A DNA stretch of 64,000 nt. Origin: Methylomonas sp. MK1. GTDB lineage: Bacteria > Pseudomonadota > Gammaproteobacteria > Methylococcales > Methylomonadaceae. This document shows, piece after piece, positions 19,715 to 30,442 of the stretch; position 1 is the first letter of the stretch; each line of letters begins with the position of its first letter. The notes under the pieces were generated by a model, which was not told the DNA's origin, did no database searches, and worked only from the letters and a program-made list of their open reading frames with translations. The position numbers were made by a program, and so were the translations under genes. The stretch is from NCBI RefSeq assembly GCF_000365425.1, contig NZ_AQOV01000001.1, positions 2,914,001 to 2,978,000 of the forward strand. Direction: 5' to 3'.

Positions 19715-22700
19715 ATGAACAGCACACAAAGATTACACCAGTTATTATCTCAGCGGATTTTGTTTCTGGACGGTGCGATGGGCACCATGATACAGAGCTA
19801 CAAATTGGAGGAGAAGGACTATCGCGGCGCTCGCTTCGCCGACTGGCCTGTCGATCTTAAGGGTAACAACGATTTATTATCGATTACTCAGCCGGAGGTA
19901 ATCAAGGCCATTCACCGCGCTTATCTGGATGCCGGTTCGGATATTTTGGAAACCAATACTTTCAACTCCACCCGTATTGCGATGGCGGATTATCGGATGG
20001 AGGATCTGGCTTACGAGATTAACGTCGCCTCAGCCCGCGTTGCCAAACAGGCCGCCGAGGAAGTCAGTGCGCTAACGCCCGACAAACCGCGCTTCGTCGC
20101 CGGTGTACTGGGACCCACCAATCGCACCTCATCCATGTCCCCGGATGTCAATGATCCGGGCTTCCGTAACGTCACGTTTGATGATCTGGTCGCCGCATAC
20201 AGCGAAGCGACTCAAGGCCTGATCGACGGCGGTGCCGACATCATCCTGATCGAAACCGTATTCGATACGCTGAATGCCAAAGCGGCGATTTTCGCGGTCG
20301 AACAGACTTTCGACAGACTCGGCTACAAACTGCCGGTGATGATCTCCGGCACAATCACCGACGCCTCCGGCCGCACGCTGTCCGGACAAACCGCTGCCGC
20401 ATTCTGGTATTCCTTGAAGCACGTGCAACCGATCTCGATTGGCTTTAACTGTGCGTTGGGTGCCCAGGAACTGCGCCAGTACATAGAAGAACTGTCCAAT
20501 ATCGCCGACACCTACGTTTCCGCTCATCCTAATGCCGGCTTGCCGAACGAATTCGGCGAATACGACGAAACGCCGGAGCAAATGGCCGCCGAATTGGCCG
20601 ACTGGGCCGCCAGCGGCTATCTGAACATCATCGGCGGTTGTTGCGGCACCTCGCCAGACACCATCCGTGCCATCGTCGCCGCGCTGCACAAATATCCGCC
20701 GCGCCGGATTCCGGAACTGGAAAAACGTTGCCATCTGGCTGGGCTGGAAGCGATGAGCATCGGTCCGGAGACTTTGTTCGTTAACGTCGGCGAGCGCACC
20801 AACGTCACCGGTTCGGCGATCTTCAAGAAAATGATCATCGAAGAACGCTACGAAGAAGCCTTGGAAGTTGCCAAGCAGCAGGTGGAAAACGGCGCACAGA
20901 TTATCGACATCAACATGGACGAAGGCATGCTGGATTCGAAAGCCGCAATGGTGCGCTTTTTGAATCTGTTGGCAGCCGAGCCGGATATCGCAAAAGTACC
21001 GATCATGCTGGATTCCTCGAAATGGGAAATTCTGGAAGCCGGTCTGAAATGCATCCAGGGTAAGGGCGTCGTTAACTCGATCTCCATCAAGGAAGGCGAA
21101 GAAGCGTTTATCAAGCACGCCAAGCTGGTGCGGCGTTATGGTGCCGCTGTCATCGTGATGGCCTTCGATGAACAAGGCCAAGCCGATACCATGGCGCGCA
21201 AGGTGGAAATCTGCACCCGCGCCTACAAAATATTGACCGAACAAATCGGCTTCCCACCGGAAGACATCATCTTCGACCCTAATATCTTTGCAGTCGCCAC
21301 TGGCATTGAGGAACACAACAATTACGGCGTCGATTTCATCGAAGCCACCCGCATCATCAAGCAGACTTTGCCGCACGCATTAATCTCCGGTGGTGTATCC
21401 AACGTGTCGTTCTCGTTCCGCGGCAACAACCTGGTGCGCGAAGCGATCCACGCGGTTTTCCTATACCACGCCGTACAAGCCGGCATGGACATGGGTATCG
21501 TCAACGCCGGTCAGCTGGCGATTTATGCCGATATTCCCGCCGAGCTGCGCGATACAGTGGAAGACGTGATCCTGAATCGCACTCCGGAAGGCACCGAAAA
21601 GCTGCTGGAAATCGCCGAGAAATATCGCGGTAGTGGCCAGGCGGCCAAGGTGGAAACACTGGAATGGCGCGAGTGGCCGGTCAGCAAGCGTTTGGAACAC
21701 GCGCTGGTCAAAGGCATCGCCGATTACATCGAAGAAGATACCGAAGCGGCAAGGCTCGAAGCCGAAAAGCCGCTGCACGTCATCGAAGGCCCCTTGATGG
21801 ACGGCATGAACGTGGTCGGCGATTTGTTCGGCGAAGGCAAGATGTTCCTGCCGCAAGTGGTGAAATCGGCGCGGGTCATGAAAAAAGCCGTTGCCTATCT
21901 GATGCCGTTCATGGATGCCGAGGTCGACGGCAGCGAACGGCAAACCAACGGCAAAGTGCTGATGGCCACCGTCAAGGGTGACGTACACGACATCGGCAAA
22001 AACATCGTCGGCGTGGTATTGCAATGCAATAATTATGAAGTCATCGATTTGGGCGTGATGGTGCCAGCCGAGACGATTCTGAAAACTGCCCGCGAGCAAA
22101 ATGTCGATGTGATCGGCCTCAGCGGCCTGATCACGCCGTCGCTGGATGAAATGGTGCATGTCGCCAAGGAAATGCAGCGGCAAGGGTTCACGATTCCATT
22201 GATGATAGGCGGCGCGACGACTTCGCGCGCGCATACCGCCGTAAAAATCGAACCGCACTACCAGTCGCCGACCGTCTATGTCACCGATGCATCGCGCAGT
22301 GTCGGCGTGGTCAGCTCCCTGCTCAGCGACGATTTAAAAGCCGATTTCGTGGAAAAAACCCGTGCCGAGTATGAAGTGGTGCGCGAGCGTCACAAGGGGC
22401 GACACGCTAAGAATCCACAACATAATCTGGAAAAAGCCCGGCAGAACAAATTCAATTACGCCAGCCATCAGCCGGTTAAACCTAAGTTCCTCGGCACCAA
22501 AGTAGTCGATAATTTCCCGCTGGATACGCTGGTTTGGTACATCGACTGGACGCCGTTCTTCCAGACTTGGGAATTGTCCGGCAGCTATCCGGCCATTCTT
22601 AGCGATCACGTGGTTGGCGTCGAAGCCACCAAGCTATTCGAAGACGCTCAGGAGATGCTGAAACACCTGATTCGCGAGCAATGGTTGACAGCCAAGGCCG

Positions 22701-23386
22701 TCATAGGCTTCTTCCCGGCCAACAGCGACGGCGACGACATCGTGCTGTATACCGACGACACCCGCAGCCAGCCACGCGAAACGCTGCACCATTTGCGCCA
22801 GCAAAACGTCAAGGCGCCGGGTCGGCCAAACTACTGTCTTTCCGATTTCATCGCTCCGATCGGTAGCGGCATTGCCGACTATCTGGGAGGTTTCGCGGTG
22901 ACGTCCGGTATCGGCATCGAAACCAAACTGGCCGAGTTCGAAAAAGATCATGATGACTACAGTTCGATTATGCTGAAAGCGTTAGCCGACCGTCTAGCCG
23001 AAGCCTTTGCGGAATACATGCACCAAGCTGTACGCCGCGATTACTGGGGCTATGCCGAAGATGAACAACACGACAACCATGCCCTAATCGAGGAAGCGTA
23101 TCAAGGTATCCGTCCAGCGCCAGGCTATCCGGCCTGCCCGGACCACACCGAAAAAGCCAAGTTGTTCGAATTGCTGAATGTCACTGAAAACACCACTATC
23201 GAACTAACCGAAAACTTCGCAATGTATCCGACTGCGGCGGTTAGCGGTTGGTATTTCTCGCATCCGGACTCGCAGTATTTCAACGTCGGTAAGATCGATC
23301 AGGATCAGTTAGAGGACTACGCGCGGCGCAAAGGCCTGAAGATCGAAGTGGCAGAACGTTGGTTGGCGGCGCATTTAAACCATTAA
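19715..23386 (+). CDS. metH: Cobalamin-dependent methionine synthase
   Basis: Transfers a methyl group from 5-methyltetrahydrofolate to homocysteine through methylcobalamin. Start at 19715 ([20 protein letters not shown]) gives 1223 residues against about 1227 in E. coli. Domains in order: homocysteine-binding with zinc ligands near C245 (IGFNCALG) and C308/C309 (GGCCGTSP); pterin-binding from about 350; cobalamin-binding with GDVHDIGKN (axial His about 758); and the AdoMet activation domain with [12 protein letters not shown]. All modules look intact. No cobalamin riboswitch precedes it, in contrast to btuB at 53-55 kb. A glutaredoxin-like gene follows. Confidence 0.98.
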   Translation: MNSTQRLHQLLSQRILFLDGAMGTMIQSYKLEEKDYRGARFADWPVDLKGNNDLLSITQPEVIKAIHRAYLDAGSDILETNTFNSTRIAMADYRMEDLAYEINVASARVAKQAAEEVSALTPDKPRFVAGVLGPTNRTSSMSPDVNDPGFRNVTFDDLVAAYSEATQGLIDGGADIILIETVFDTLNAKAAIFAVEQTFDRLGYKLPVMISGTITDASGRTLSGQTAAAFWYSLKHVQPISIGFNCALGAQELRQYIEELSNIADTYVSAHPNAGLPNEFGEYDETPEQMAAELADWAASGYLNIIGGCCGTSPDTIRAIVAALHKYPPRRIPELEKRCHLAGLEAMSIGPETLFVNVGERTNVTGSAIFKKMIIEERYEEALEVAKQQVENGAQIIDINMDEGMLDSKAAMVRFLNLLAAEPDIAKVPIMLDSSKWEILEAGLKCIQGKGVVNSISIKEGEEAFIKHAKLVRRYGAAVIVMAFDEQGQADTMARKVEICTRAYKILTEQIGFPPEDIIFDPNIFAVATGIEEHNNYGVDFIEATRIIKQTLPHALISGGVSNVSFSFRGNNLVREAIHAVFLYHAVQAGMDMGIVNAGQLAIYADIPAELRDTVEDVILNRTPEGTEKLLEIAEKYRGSGQAAKVETLEWREWPVSKRLEHALVKGIADYIEEDTEAARLEAEKPLHVIEGPLMDGMNVVGDLFGEGKMFLPQVVKSARVMKKAVAYLMPFMDAEVDGSERQTNGKVLMATVKGDVHDIGKNIVGVVLQCNNYEVIDLGVMVPAETILKTAREQNVDVIGLSGLITPSLDEMVHVAKEMQRQGFTIPLMIGGATTSRAHTAVKIEPHYQSPTVYVTDASRSVGVVSSLLSDDLKADFVEKTRAEYEVVRERHKGRHAKNPQHNLEKARQNKFNYASHQPVKPKFLGTKVVDNFPLDTLVWYIDWTPFFQTWELSGSYPAILSDHVVGVEATKLFEDAQEMLKHLIREQWLTAKAVIGFFPANSDGDDIVLYTDDTRSQPRETLHHLRQQNVKAPGRPNYCLSDFIAPIGSGIADYLGGFAVTSGIGIETKLAEFEKDHDDYSSIMLKALADRLAEAFAEYMHQAVRRDYWGYAEDEQHDNHALIEEAYQGIRPAPGYPACPDHTEKAKLFELLNVTENTTIELTENFAMYPTAAVSGWYFSHPDSQYFNVGKIDQDQLEDYARRKGLKIEVAERWLAAHLNH

Positions 23387-23397
23387 CCGCTAAAGTA

Positions 23398-23643
23398 ATG
23401 ACGGATTTTATCCTGTTCGGCACTGAAGGCTGTCATTTGTGCGAAGAGGCGGAAGCGTTATTGGTAGCCGCCGGGCTGGATTTTACCAGCAGGGACATTA
23501 TGGACAACGAGCAATGGCAGGTGGAGTATGGTGTGTTGATTCCTGTGTTGTGGCACGCCCAAAGCCAAAATCAACTGAATTGGCCATTCGATAGCCTACA
23601 ATTAAAAGCGTTTAGCACCGCCATCGATACAGTCGAATACTAG
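23398..23643 (+). CDS. Glutaredoxin-like (DUF836) protein
   Basis: An 81-residue thioredoxin-fold protein. TEGCHLCEEAEALL carries the CxxC redox pair near the N terminus, and LIPVLW supplies the usual cis-proline position. Family members are small thiol-disulfide proteins of uncertain partner. The ATG at 23398 is 11 bases after metH; no strong SD is visible, so it is probably translated from the metH message. Confidence 0.8.
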   Translation: MTDFILFGTEGCHLCEEAEALLVAAGLDFTSRDIMDNEQWQVEYGVLIPVLWHAQSQNQLNWPFDSLQLKAFSTAIDTVEY

Positions 23644-23728
23644 CCAGCACGCCGGACGCAGTATCGGTTTAGCGGTAGTCAAATCGCAACTGCCGGAACG
23701 TCGCAACGCAAAGCGGCGAACGATAAAA

Positions 23729-26700
23729 TCAGCTGGGCAAAGCCCTCAGAATGGCCGGATAGTCAAAGTTATCAGCCAAATAGGCCAGGGTTTTGCGCAA
23801 TTCAGGATCCTGCGGCGTTGCTAGAGCTATCGCATTTGCTATACGTTCCGGCTCCAGACTCTCCAGTGCATTTTTCAATTCCTCGCGTGCCGATGCCGGC
23901 AAGCCGGTTAACATATCCGGCGTTAATAGCGCGACTGGCCGGTTTTGTTCTGGAATGCCCTCGTAGACATAACGCACGCCCAAGTGCTTAGCCAGACAGT
24001 CATAGATTTCGCTGAAGCGATAAGGCTTGCGCACAAAGTCGTTCATACCGGCTTCCAGTAGTTCGCTACGCTGCTCCAGGAATGCCGAGGCTGTGACGGC
24101 AACAATGACGACCTCCCGCCCGCCCGGCAATTCACGGATTCTTTTCGTAGCCTCCAAGCCGTCCATTACCGGCATTTGCCTATCCATCCAGATAAAGTGC
24201 GGTTGCCAGGTTTGAAATAGCGCTATGCCTTCCGCACCGTTGCCGGCCACCTTGCAGGAAAACCCGACCGATTCCATCAACTTGGCTAGCAATAACTGAT
24301 TTTCAGGCTGATCTTCAACGACTAATATGCGGTAATCTTTTTGCCCCTCAACTAAGCCGATGACGGCACCGGCTTCTGCTTTATCGAAGCTGCGGTCAGC
24401 AATATCCGCCTGATTCACCTCAGCGAGCGGCAAATCTATTCTAAATAAAGCGCCTTGATCGGGGTGGCTTTCCAAGGTAAGCGTACCACCCATCAGTTCC
24501 ACAAACTGGCGGGTAATGGTCAATCCCAACCCGGTGCCTTGGCTATCCCTTTGCTCGCCTAGTTGTACGAACGGTTCGAAAATACGTTGCTGATCAGCCG
24601 CCGGGATCCCCGCACCGGAATCTTCGACCTCGATCTGTAGATGCGAAATGCGATTTTTACGGGTGCCTAGGCGCAAGGTAACACCGCCTTGCTGCGTAAA
24701 TTTAATGGCATTGCCCACCAGATTAATCAGCACTTGCCGCAAGCGGGCTTCGTCGCCGACAATGAAACGCGGGAACTGCGATGCCTGGTCTATCAATAGC
24801 CTCAGGCCTTTTTCGGCGGCGCGGACACTCATCATATCGGTAATATCGCGCACCATATTGCCCAAATCGAAAGGCGCGTTTTCCAGATGCAGACGGCCTA
24901 CTTCGATTTTAGCCATTTCCAATACATCGTTAATCAAAGCCAATAAATGCTCGCCACTACGATTGATAATATCCAGGTTTTGCCTTTGCTCGTCCGACAG
25001 TTGGGGATTTTTCCGCATCAATTTCGAGAAACCGAGAATTGCGTTCAGCGGGGTACGCAATTCGTGGCTCATATTGGCCAGGAATACGCTCTTGGCCCTA
25101 TTTGCCGCTTCTGCCGCATCGCGCGCTACTATCAAGTCGGCGGTACGTTGCTGGATTTCATCTTCGAGGTGTTCTTTATAGCGCCGTAATTCTTCCTCGT
25201 TTTGCTTGCGATCATTGATGTCCATGCGAATACCCAGCATGCGAATGACCTTACCGTCCGAATCGCGCTGAATACCGAAACCGCGCACATACTGCCAACG
25301 ATAATTACCGTCGGCGTGGCGCATGCGCGCTTGATATTGATATTCCGTGAAATCCGGGGACAACACGCCGCTCATGTTGTCGCTGACTTCCGCTTGATCT
25401 TCCGGATGAACGCTTTCGAACCATTCGCGCCGATCAGCCATGCCGGTCCGAGCAGGATAACCGAGCATCGTGTAATAGGTCGGCGAAGCATACCATTGGT
25501 CGTTTTTTACATCCCAGTCCCAAATCCCAACCTGGGCGGCTTCCAATGTCAACCGCAACCGCTCCTCCGAGTCGCGTAAATGTTCCTCCGTGCGTAAGCG
25601 CTCAGCCTTATCGCGGAGCACGGAAATGCCAAAGGCCAAATCTCCGGCCAACTCCTCTAACAAACGAATCTCCGCTGCCGTGATCGCGTTTTGTTCTGCT
25701 GAATAAATCGTCAGCGCGCCGAAAATATCCGCGTTTTGATCGGCCAAAGGCAAGGCAATAACCGAGCGATAGCCGCGTAGCAATGCGGCGTCTCGTGCCG
25801 AAGCCATCAGCGTATCGGTGCAGACATCCTGAACATAGACTTTTTCGCCGCTGCAAATGGCGGCCGCCGCAGGACTGTGTGCACCCGCCACATCTCCGCA
25901 ACTGTGATCGGTGGCTGCCAGGTAGCCGTCTTCAAAACCGGCCCAGGCCACCGGGCGTATTGTTTTGGGATAGCCATTTTCCAAGTAGCCGACCCACGCC
26001 ATGCGATATTCGGCCTCATCGCAGACGATACGGCAGATTTCTTTGAGCAGGCTTGGTTCGTCGTCATTACGCAGCAAGGCCTGATTGCAATTGCTGATAG
26101 CGCGCAACTCGCGATTGAGCTTGTATAAGGCCGCTTCCGTTCGCTTGGCTTCGGTGATGTCCGTGCGTAAATAAAGATAATTGCAAACCTGATAGGCTTC
26201 GTCGTAAATCGGTGACGCGGTGATCTGTTCCCAGCGCAACTCGCCGTTTTTGTGGCGATTGGTCAGCGAGGATTTCCATAGTTTGCCTGCTGCCAATTTT
26301 GCCTGGCAGGCTTGGTATTCGTCGGCAGTTATTTCACTGGACAATAATGCGCGAGGCGTCATTTTGTAAGCCTCGCCGAATGTATAACCGGTAATGCGCG
26401 TGTAAGCGTGGTTGGTATAGGTCAATATGCCCTGAAGGTCGGTAATCTGGATGCCGGTCGGATTCTGATCCGCCGCTTGCGCCAGCCGATTGATTTCAGT
26501 GGCGAATAGGTGGCGTTCTGTAATGTCGCGATTAGTGATGCGCCGGCCTCGGTAGTTATTGTCCGCCCCGAACACGGCCTGGCAACAATGCGAGATCCAG
26601 CGTATTTCACCATCGCGGCGGACAATGCGAAAGTCTACTTCAGCGAGGCGTAAATGCTCGACATCGTGGCGATGATCGGTCATTAAGTGCCGGTCGTCGG

Positions 26701-27913
26701 CATGTATGATGCTCGGCAATAACCCGGCATCGGCGATGAACTCCTCGGCCGCATAACCGGTAACCCGTAAGCTGGAAGGTGTCATATACAAAATCTGCTG
26801 ATCGTCGCCTTCCCAATATTCCCAGTCGAAGGTGTAGTCCGCGACGGTATGGAACTTTTCCTCTTCGGCCGCCAACTTGGCGGCAACCTGCAATTGCTTT
26901 CGCCACGCACCGACGATGAACCGGGCGCTACTAACCGAAATCAAGGCAAACAGAAGAACCAGTCCGGCCATTTCCAGGACTTCATTCCACCACTCCGCCA
27001 GAAAATCGTCCCTAGCCAGGCCGACGCTCACCCATAGCGGGTAGGCGTCCAGTTTGCGGAAAGATACCACCCTGGCGGTATTGTCGAAGCTGAGAGGCGT
27101 GTGAAAGACACCCGAGGTGTGTCCGGATGCGAGCATCCGGCGAAATTCCGGCGAAATGGTTTTATCACCAATCACGCTGCCGGGCTCTGCATGGACGGGA
27201 TGACGAACGATCAAGCCCATGTCCGCATCTCTCAGGTTAATCGCCCCGCGACTGCCAATATCAACGTTGGAAATCGCTTTTCCCAGGTTATCCAATGAAA
27301 CATTGGCAAAAACCACGCCGGCAAAACTGCCGTCGGCACGGTTAAGGCGGCGCGCAAAATTAAGCACCCAAACCTTATTGACATAAGACATCACCGGTTT
27401 ATTGATAAATAGCCCAAGCGCCGGATTATCGCGCAAACTAGAAAAATAGAGTCGATCCGCCATGCTGAGCCGCGTATCTTTAGGCACATCCACGCCATAG
27501 ACTAGCCAACCCTGCTCGTCGGTAGCCCTAAGCCCGATAACCCATGGCAAACGCGATTGTAAGCGCTGCATAAAAACCGACAGCGCCTCGGCATCAACGC
27601 TCCCCAAAGCCTGTTGCCGCTGGATTTCCTCCACAGCCACCAACACGCCTAAGTCGACCTTTTCGATAAGGCTATCTAAGTTTTGCGCGATAACCTTGGC
27701 CAGGTTCTGCGTCGTGATTTCGGCGCGCTGTTGATATTTGTCGAAGCTGCGATACAGCGCAAATCCCACGGTGACGATAACCAACAGATTAAGAAGTACC
27801 GCCCCGGCAACCAGCCGCCTGGAGATATTGTTTGGAAAATCAAGCTGACCTGACATAGCTGAACTCACAAGACTGTTGTGGTTTACGGGCTGCCCTGAGG
27901 TAGTTTCGGGCAA
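23729..27913 (-). CDS. Hybrid sensor histidine kinase with Cache, PAS, GAF, REC
   Basis: A 1394-residue membrane sensor. Order: membrane helix (about 34-54), periplasmic Cache-like sensor (60-305), second helix (312-335), PAS (350-468), PAS (475-592), GAF (600-768), PAS (785-905), coiled coil (905-940), HisKA with NMSHELRTPLNAILGFSKL (His950), HATPase with DSGAGIP and GTGLGLTI, REC with WMDRQMPVMDG (Asp1244), and a short helical tail. The start may be ATG at 27913 or the later methionine 20. It lies 60 bases upstream of a REC-HD-GYP regulator on the same strand, probably its signalling partner. The ligand cannot be read from sequence. Confidence 0.92.
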   Translation of the reverse strand: MPETTSGQPVNHNSLVSSAMSGQLDFPNNISRRLVAGAVLLNLLVIVTVGFALYRSFDKYQQRAEITTQNLAKVIAQNLDSLIEKVDLGVLVAVEEIQRQQALGSVDAEALSVFMQRLQSRLPWVIGLRATDEQGWLVYGVDVPKDTRLSMADRLYFSSLRDNPALGLFINKPVMSYVNKVWVLNFARRLNRADGSFAGVVFANVSLDNLGKAISNVDIGSRGAINLRDADMGLIVRHPVHAEPGSVIGDKTISPEFRRMLASGHTSGVFHTPLSFDNTARVVSFRKLDAYPLWVSVGLARDDFLAEWWNEVLEMAGLVLLFALISVSSARFIVGAWRKQLQVAAKLAAEEEKFHTVADYTFDWEYWEGDDQQILYMTPSSLRVTGYAAEEFIADAGLLPSIIHADDRHLMTDHRHDVEHLRLAEVDFRIVRRDGEIRWISHCCQAVFGADNNYRGRRITNRDITERHLFATEINRLAQAADQNPTGIQITDLQGILTYTNHAYTRITGYTFGEAYKMTPRALLSSEITADEYQACQAKLAAGKLWKSSLTNRHKNGELRWEQITASPIYDEAYQVCNYLYLRTDITEAKRTEAALYKLNRELRAISNCNQALLRNDDEPSLLKEICRIVCDEAEYRMAWVGYLENGYPKTIRPVAWAGFEDGYLAATDHSCGDVAGAHSPAAAAICSGEKVYVQDVCTDTLMASARDAALLRGYRSVIALPLADQNADIFGALTIYSAEQNAITAAEIRLLEELAGDLAFGISVLRDKAERLRTEEHLRDSEERLRLTLEAAQVGIWDWDVKNDQWYASPTYYTMLGYPARTGMADRREWFESVHPEDQAEVSDNMSGVLSPDFTEYQYQARMRHADGNYRWQYVRGFGIQRDSDGKVIRMLGIRMDINDRKQNEEELRRYKEHLEDEIQQRTADLIVARDAAEAANRAKSVFLANMSHELRTPLNAILGFSKLMRKNPQLSDEQRQNLDIINRSGEHLLALINDVLEMAKIEVGRLHLENAPFDLGNMVRDITDMMSVRAAEKGLRLLIDQASQFPRFIVGDEARLRQVLINLVGNAIKFTQQGGVTLRLGTRKNRISHLQIEVEDSGAGIPAADQQRIFEPFVQLGEQRDSQGTGLGLTITRQFVELMGGTLTLESHPDQGALFRIDLPLAEVNQADIADRSFDKAEAGAVIGLVEGQKDYRILVVEDQPENQLLLAKLMESVGFSCKVAGNGAEGIALFQTWQPHFIWMDRQMPVMDGLEATKRIRELPGGREVVIVAVTASAFLEQRSELLEAGMNDFVRKPYRFSEIYDCLAKHLGVRYVYEGIPEQNRPVALLTPDMLTGLPASAREELKNALESLEPERIANAIALATPQDPELRKTLAYLADNFDYPAILRALPS

Positions 27914-27973
27914 ACGGTCTCATCGTATTCCTTCCATTCGCCAAAGCGCGCGGCTAAACGCGTAAGGAGCCGA

Positions 27974-28999
27974 TCAAGCAGGCAGGCTGTAATCCCGTTC
28001 CCGAAAGAGCTTTAAACAAATCTCGACTACCTCGGAGTTATACAACACACCGCGATTGTCGGAAATTTCCTGTAAAGCGACATCCAAGCCCAAACCGGCG
28101 CGGTAGGGGCGATGAGACTTCATCGCTTCCACCACATCGGCAACCGCCAGAATCTCCGCTTCCAGTAAAATCTCTCCTTTTTTAAGGCCGCACGGGTAAC
28201 CACTGCCGTTGGGGCGTTCGTGATGTTGCAAGACGATTTGCGCGATTGGCCAGGGGAAATTGATGGATTTGAGGATGTCGTAGCCAGTTTCGGCGTGTCG
28301 CTTGATCAGGCTGAATTCCAAATCGTCCAGCCGTCCGGGCTTGCAAAGTATTTCGGCGGGAATCCGAATTTTGCCTATATCGTGTACCACGCTCGCCAAG
28401 GTCAGCCCCTCTATCCGCTCTTCCGGCAATTGCAAGCCGCGAGCGATGGCGGTGGCGAGGTGGGCAACGCGGCGCTGATGGCCAGCGGTGTAGGGGTCGC
28501 GCGCTTCGATAGTGGCCGCAATCGCCGTGACGAAATCCAGCATGCCGGCGCGCAACTTTTTCTCGCTTTCCATGAGTTTACGGGTTCGCTCTTCCACCTG
28601 TTCCTCCAGATGGTTGCGCAGGCGGTCAAACTCCAAATGAGTGCGCACCCTAACCAATAATTCGTCGCGCTGATAGGGCTTGGTGACGAAATCCACTGCG
28701 CCCAAGTCAAAGCCGCGCACTTTTTCGTCGGTATCCATGATCGCGCTGACGAAGATGACCGGCACATCGCAAGTATTCGGGTTAGCCTTCAGTTGTCGAC
28801 AAACTTCGAAGCCATCCATCTCCGGCATGCGAATGTCCAACAGCACCAGTTCCGGTGGATTCTTCAACGCGGAATTCAACGCCAATTGCCCACTGATCGC
28901 CGAGCGAACTTCGTAGCCTTCGTCCTTCAGAATATCCGTTAATAATTTTAAGGACGCCGGGGTGTCGTCAACGGCGAGAATCTTGCCTTTATGTGTCAT
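27974..28999 (-). CDS. Response regulator with HD-GYP c-di-GMP phosphodiesterase domain
   Basis: A 341-residue regulator. The N-terminal receiver has ILAVDD (D11, D12) and LVLLDIRMPEMDG with phosphoacceptor D55. A coiled-coil linker (about 120-150) leads to an HD-GYP domain with VVHDIGKIRIP (H206, D207) and HHERPNGSGYPCGL (GYP about 267-269), the signature of an active c-di-GMP hydrolase. Start at 28999 (MTHKGKILAVDD). The frame extends upstream, but the receiver fold begins here. Transcribed just after the hybrid kinase on the same strand, so together they probably form a phosphorelay that lowers c-di-GMP. Confidence 0.92.
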   Translation of the reverse strand: MTHKGKILAVDDTPASLKLLTDILKDEGYEVRSAISGQLALNSALKNPPELVLLDIRMPEMDGFEVCRQLKANPNTCDVPVIFVSAIMDTDEKVRGFDLGAVDFVTKPYQRDELLVRVRTHLEFDRLRNHLEEQVEERTRKLMESEKKLRAGMLDFVTAIAATIEARDPYTAGHQRRVAHLATAIARGLQLPEERIEGLTLASVVHDIGKIRIPAEILCKPGRLDDLEFSLIKRHAETGYDILKSINFPWPIAQIVLQHHERPNGSGYPCGLKKGEILLEAEILAVADVVEAMKSHRPYRAGLGLDVALQEISDNRGVLYNSEVVEICLKLFRERDYSLPA

Positions 29000-29362
29000 A
29001 AAATTCTTTGATCGGTTTGCCGCAACGCTTTCAGGATACCCTGCCAAACGCAGTTTTCAGCAAAATATACCAATGTTTTCCGGGGCTGAAGCAATCTCGT
29101 GCGCCGCGCCGGAAGGTGGATTCATTTGGAACCGTTTTGGACGCCGCCCGATTCTGAATGGCGCCGGTCTAGCCGACTCCGTAGGACATTATAGTTTACG
29201 CCCCACGACCCGGCAGGACGCGGGTAAGTTTATTGAAACTGCCGGTATGCGGCTATTTTTGTAAATACTCTAAAGTTATCGGCTTGCTGTTCGATAACCT
29301 AGCATGCCTGCACGTTGCCTTAAGGCGACTGCTTTCCTAAACCAACCCGACGAGGCCACGTC
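29000..29362. other. Divergent intergenic region with a flagellar-type promoter
   Basis: The 363 bases hold the start region of the HD-GYP regulator and the leader of the yjfB-like gene. A FliA-type promoter is listed separately at 29271-29297. I see no other gene. Confidence 0.6.
29271..29297 (+). promoter_or_regulatory. Probable FliA (sigma-28) promoter
   Basis: TAAAGTTA (29271-29278), an 11-base spacer and TTCGATAA (29290-29297) match the flagellar sigma-28 consensus TAAAGTTT-N11-GCCGATAA closely, including the exact spacing. It lies about 65 bases upstream of the putative motility gene at 29363, in the same direction. Confidence 0.75.
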
Positions 29363-29548
29363 ATGCTTGATTCCGTCTCTTCCATCGCCGCACTGGCGAC
29401 GCAAATGTCCACCCAAAAAACCGCTCAGCAAGTTGAAGTGGCCATGCTGGTTAAAGCCAAGGAAATGCAGGAGCAACAAGGGCAGAACGCCTTGAAGTTA
29501 TTGGAGTCGGCCAGTGTACCCAGTAACGGGATCGATGTCCGGGTTTGA
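29363..29548 (+). CDS. YjfB-like putative motility protein
   Basis: A 61-residue protein beginning MLDSVSSIAALATQMSTQKT, with a predicted helix through residues 20-45 (VEVAMLVKAKEMQEQQG). This is the pattern of the small YjfB family annotated as putative motility proteins. The FliA-type promoter upstream independently supports a motility role. It is followed after 21 bases by the convergent rsmI gene. Confidence 0.75.
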   Translation: MLDSVSSIAALATQMSTQKTAQQVEVAMLVKAKEMQEQQGQNALKLLESASVPSNGIDVRV

Positions 29549-29569
29549 GCGGCACAAGGTTGGCGAAAC

Positions 29570-30421
29570 TTAGCCGCCTTGCTTGTCCTGCATCGCCAAA
29601 GCCGCCTGATACAAGGTTTTTTTGCGCTGGCCGGTAATCTCTGCCGCCAGTGCGGCGGCGGTTTTGGTAGAACATTCTGTGAGCAATATGCCCAAAATCC
29701 GCCGCTGCTCGTCGGTTAATTCATCATCTTGCTCAACATGCTCGCGACCAGCTACCAACACTACGAATTCACCCTTGCGCATGTTTTCGTCGGTCTGTAC
29801 TTTTTCTAATACTTTGGCCAGTTCGTCGCCGACAATCGTTTCATGCAATTTGGTGATCTCGCGGGCCACGACGATTTGATGCTCGGCCGGAAATACCGTG
29901 AGCATGTCTTCCAGCGCGGCCTGGATGCGGTGGCTGGATTCGTAAAAGGCCCATGTGGAAACATCAGCGAGTTTACTTTCGAAAAAGCGGCGCCGCGGCG
30001 AGCCGGTGCGCGGCAAAAAACCTTCGAAACTGAAACGGCTGGTCGGCAAACCCGCCACAGACAAGGCGGCGATCAGCGCACAGGCGCCGGGTATCGGACA
30101 CACCTCCACACCTTGTCGCCTGGCCAATTTGACCAGCGGAAAGCCGGGGTCGCTGATCATCGGCGTACCGGCATCGGACACCAAGGCCACCGACTGGCCA
30201 TCGCGAATTTTATCTACCAGGCCTTGCGAAGCATGGTCTTCATTATGTTGATGCAGCGATTGCAGCGGCTTATTGATACCGTAATGTTGCAGCAACATCT
30301 TGACGTGGCGGGTATCTTCGGCGGCAATCAAATCCACCTGCTTTAAGACGTCCACCGCCCGAAAGCTGAAATCGCCCAGATTACCTATTGGCGTGGCAAC
30401 CACGTATAATTTTCCGTACAT
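29570..30421 (-). CDS. rsmI: 16S rRNA (cytidine-1402-2'-O)-methyltransferase
   Basis: SAM-dependent methyltransferase that modifies C1402 of 16S rRNA in the ribosomal P site. The sequence opens LYVVATPIGNLGDFSFRAVD and contains AEDTRHVKMLL, SDAGTPMISDPG and VAREITKLHET, all typical. Its 283 residues are normal. It is divergent from lpoA, as in E. coli and Pseudomonas. Confidence 0.96.
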   Translation of the reverse strand: MYGKLYVVATPIGNLGDFSFRAVDVLKQVDLIAAEDTRHVKMLLQHYGINKPLQSLHQHNEDHASQGLVDKIRDGQSVALVSDAGTPMISDPGFPLVKLARRQGVEVCPIPGACALIAALSVAGLPTSRFSFEGFLPRTGSPRRRFFESKLADVSTWAFYESSHRIQAALEDMLTVFPAEHQIVVAREITKLHETIVGDELAKVLEKVQTDENMRKGEFVVLVAGREHVEQDDELTDEQRRILGILLTECSTKTAAALAAEITGQRKKTLYQAALAMQDKQGG

Positions 30422-30442
30422 TTATTCTTCAGGCCCTATGCT

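Noticed and set aside
20129..21376. 415-codon minus-strand frame inside metH
   Set aside because: Fully antisense to conserved metH domains, rich in His, Phe and Gln from reversed codons.
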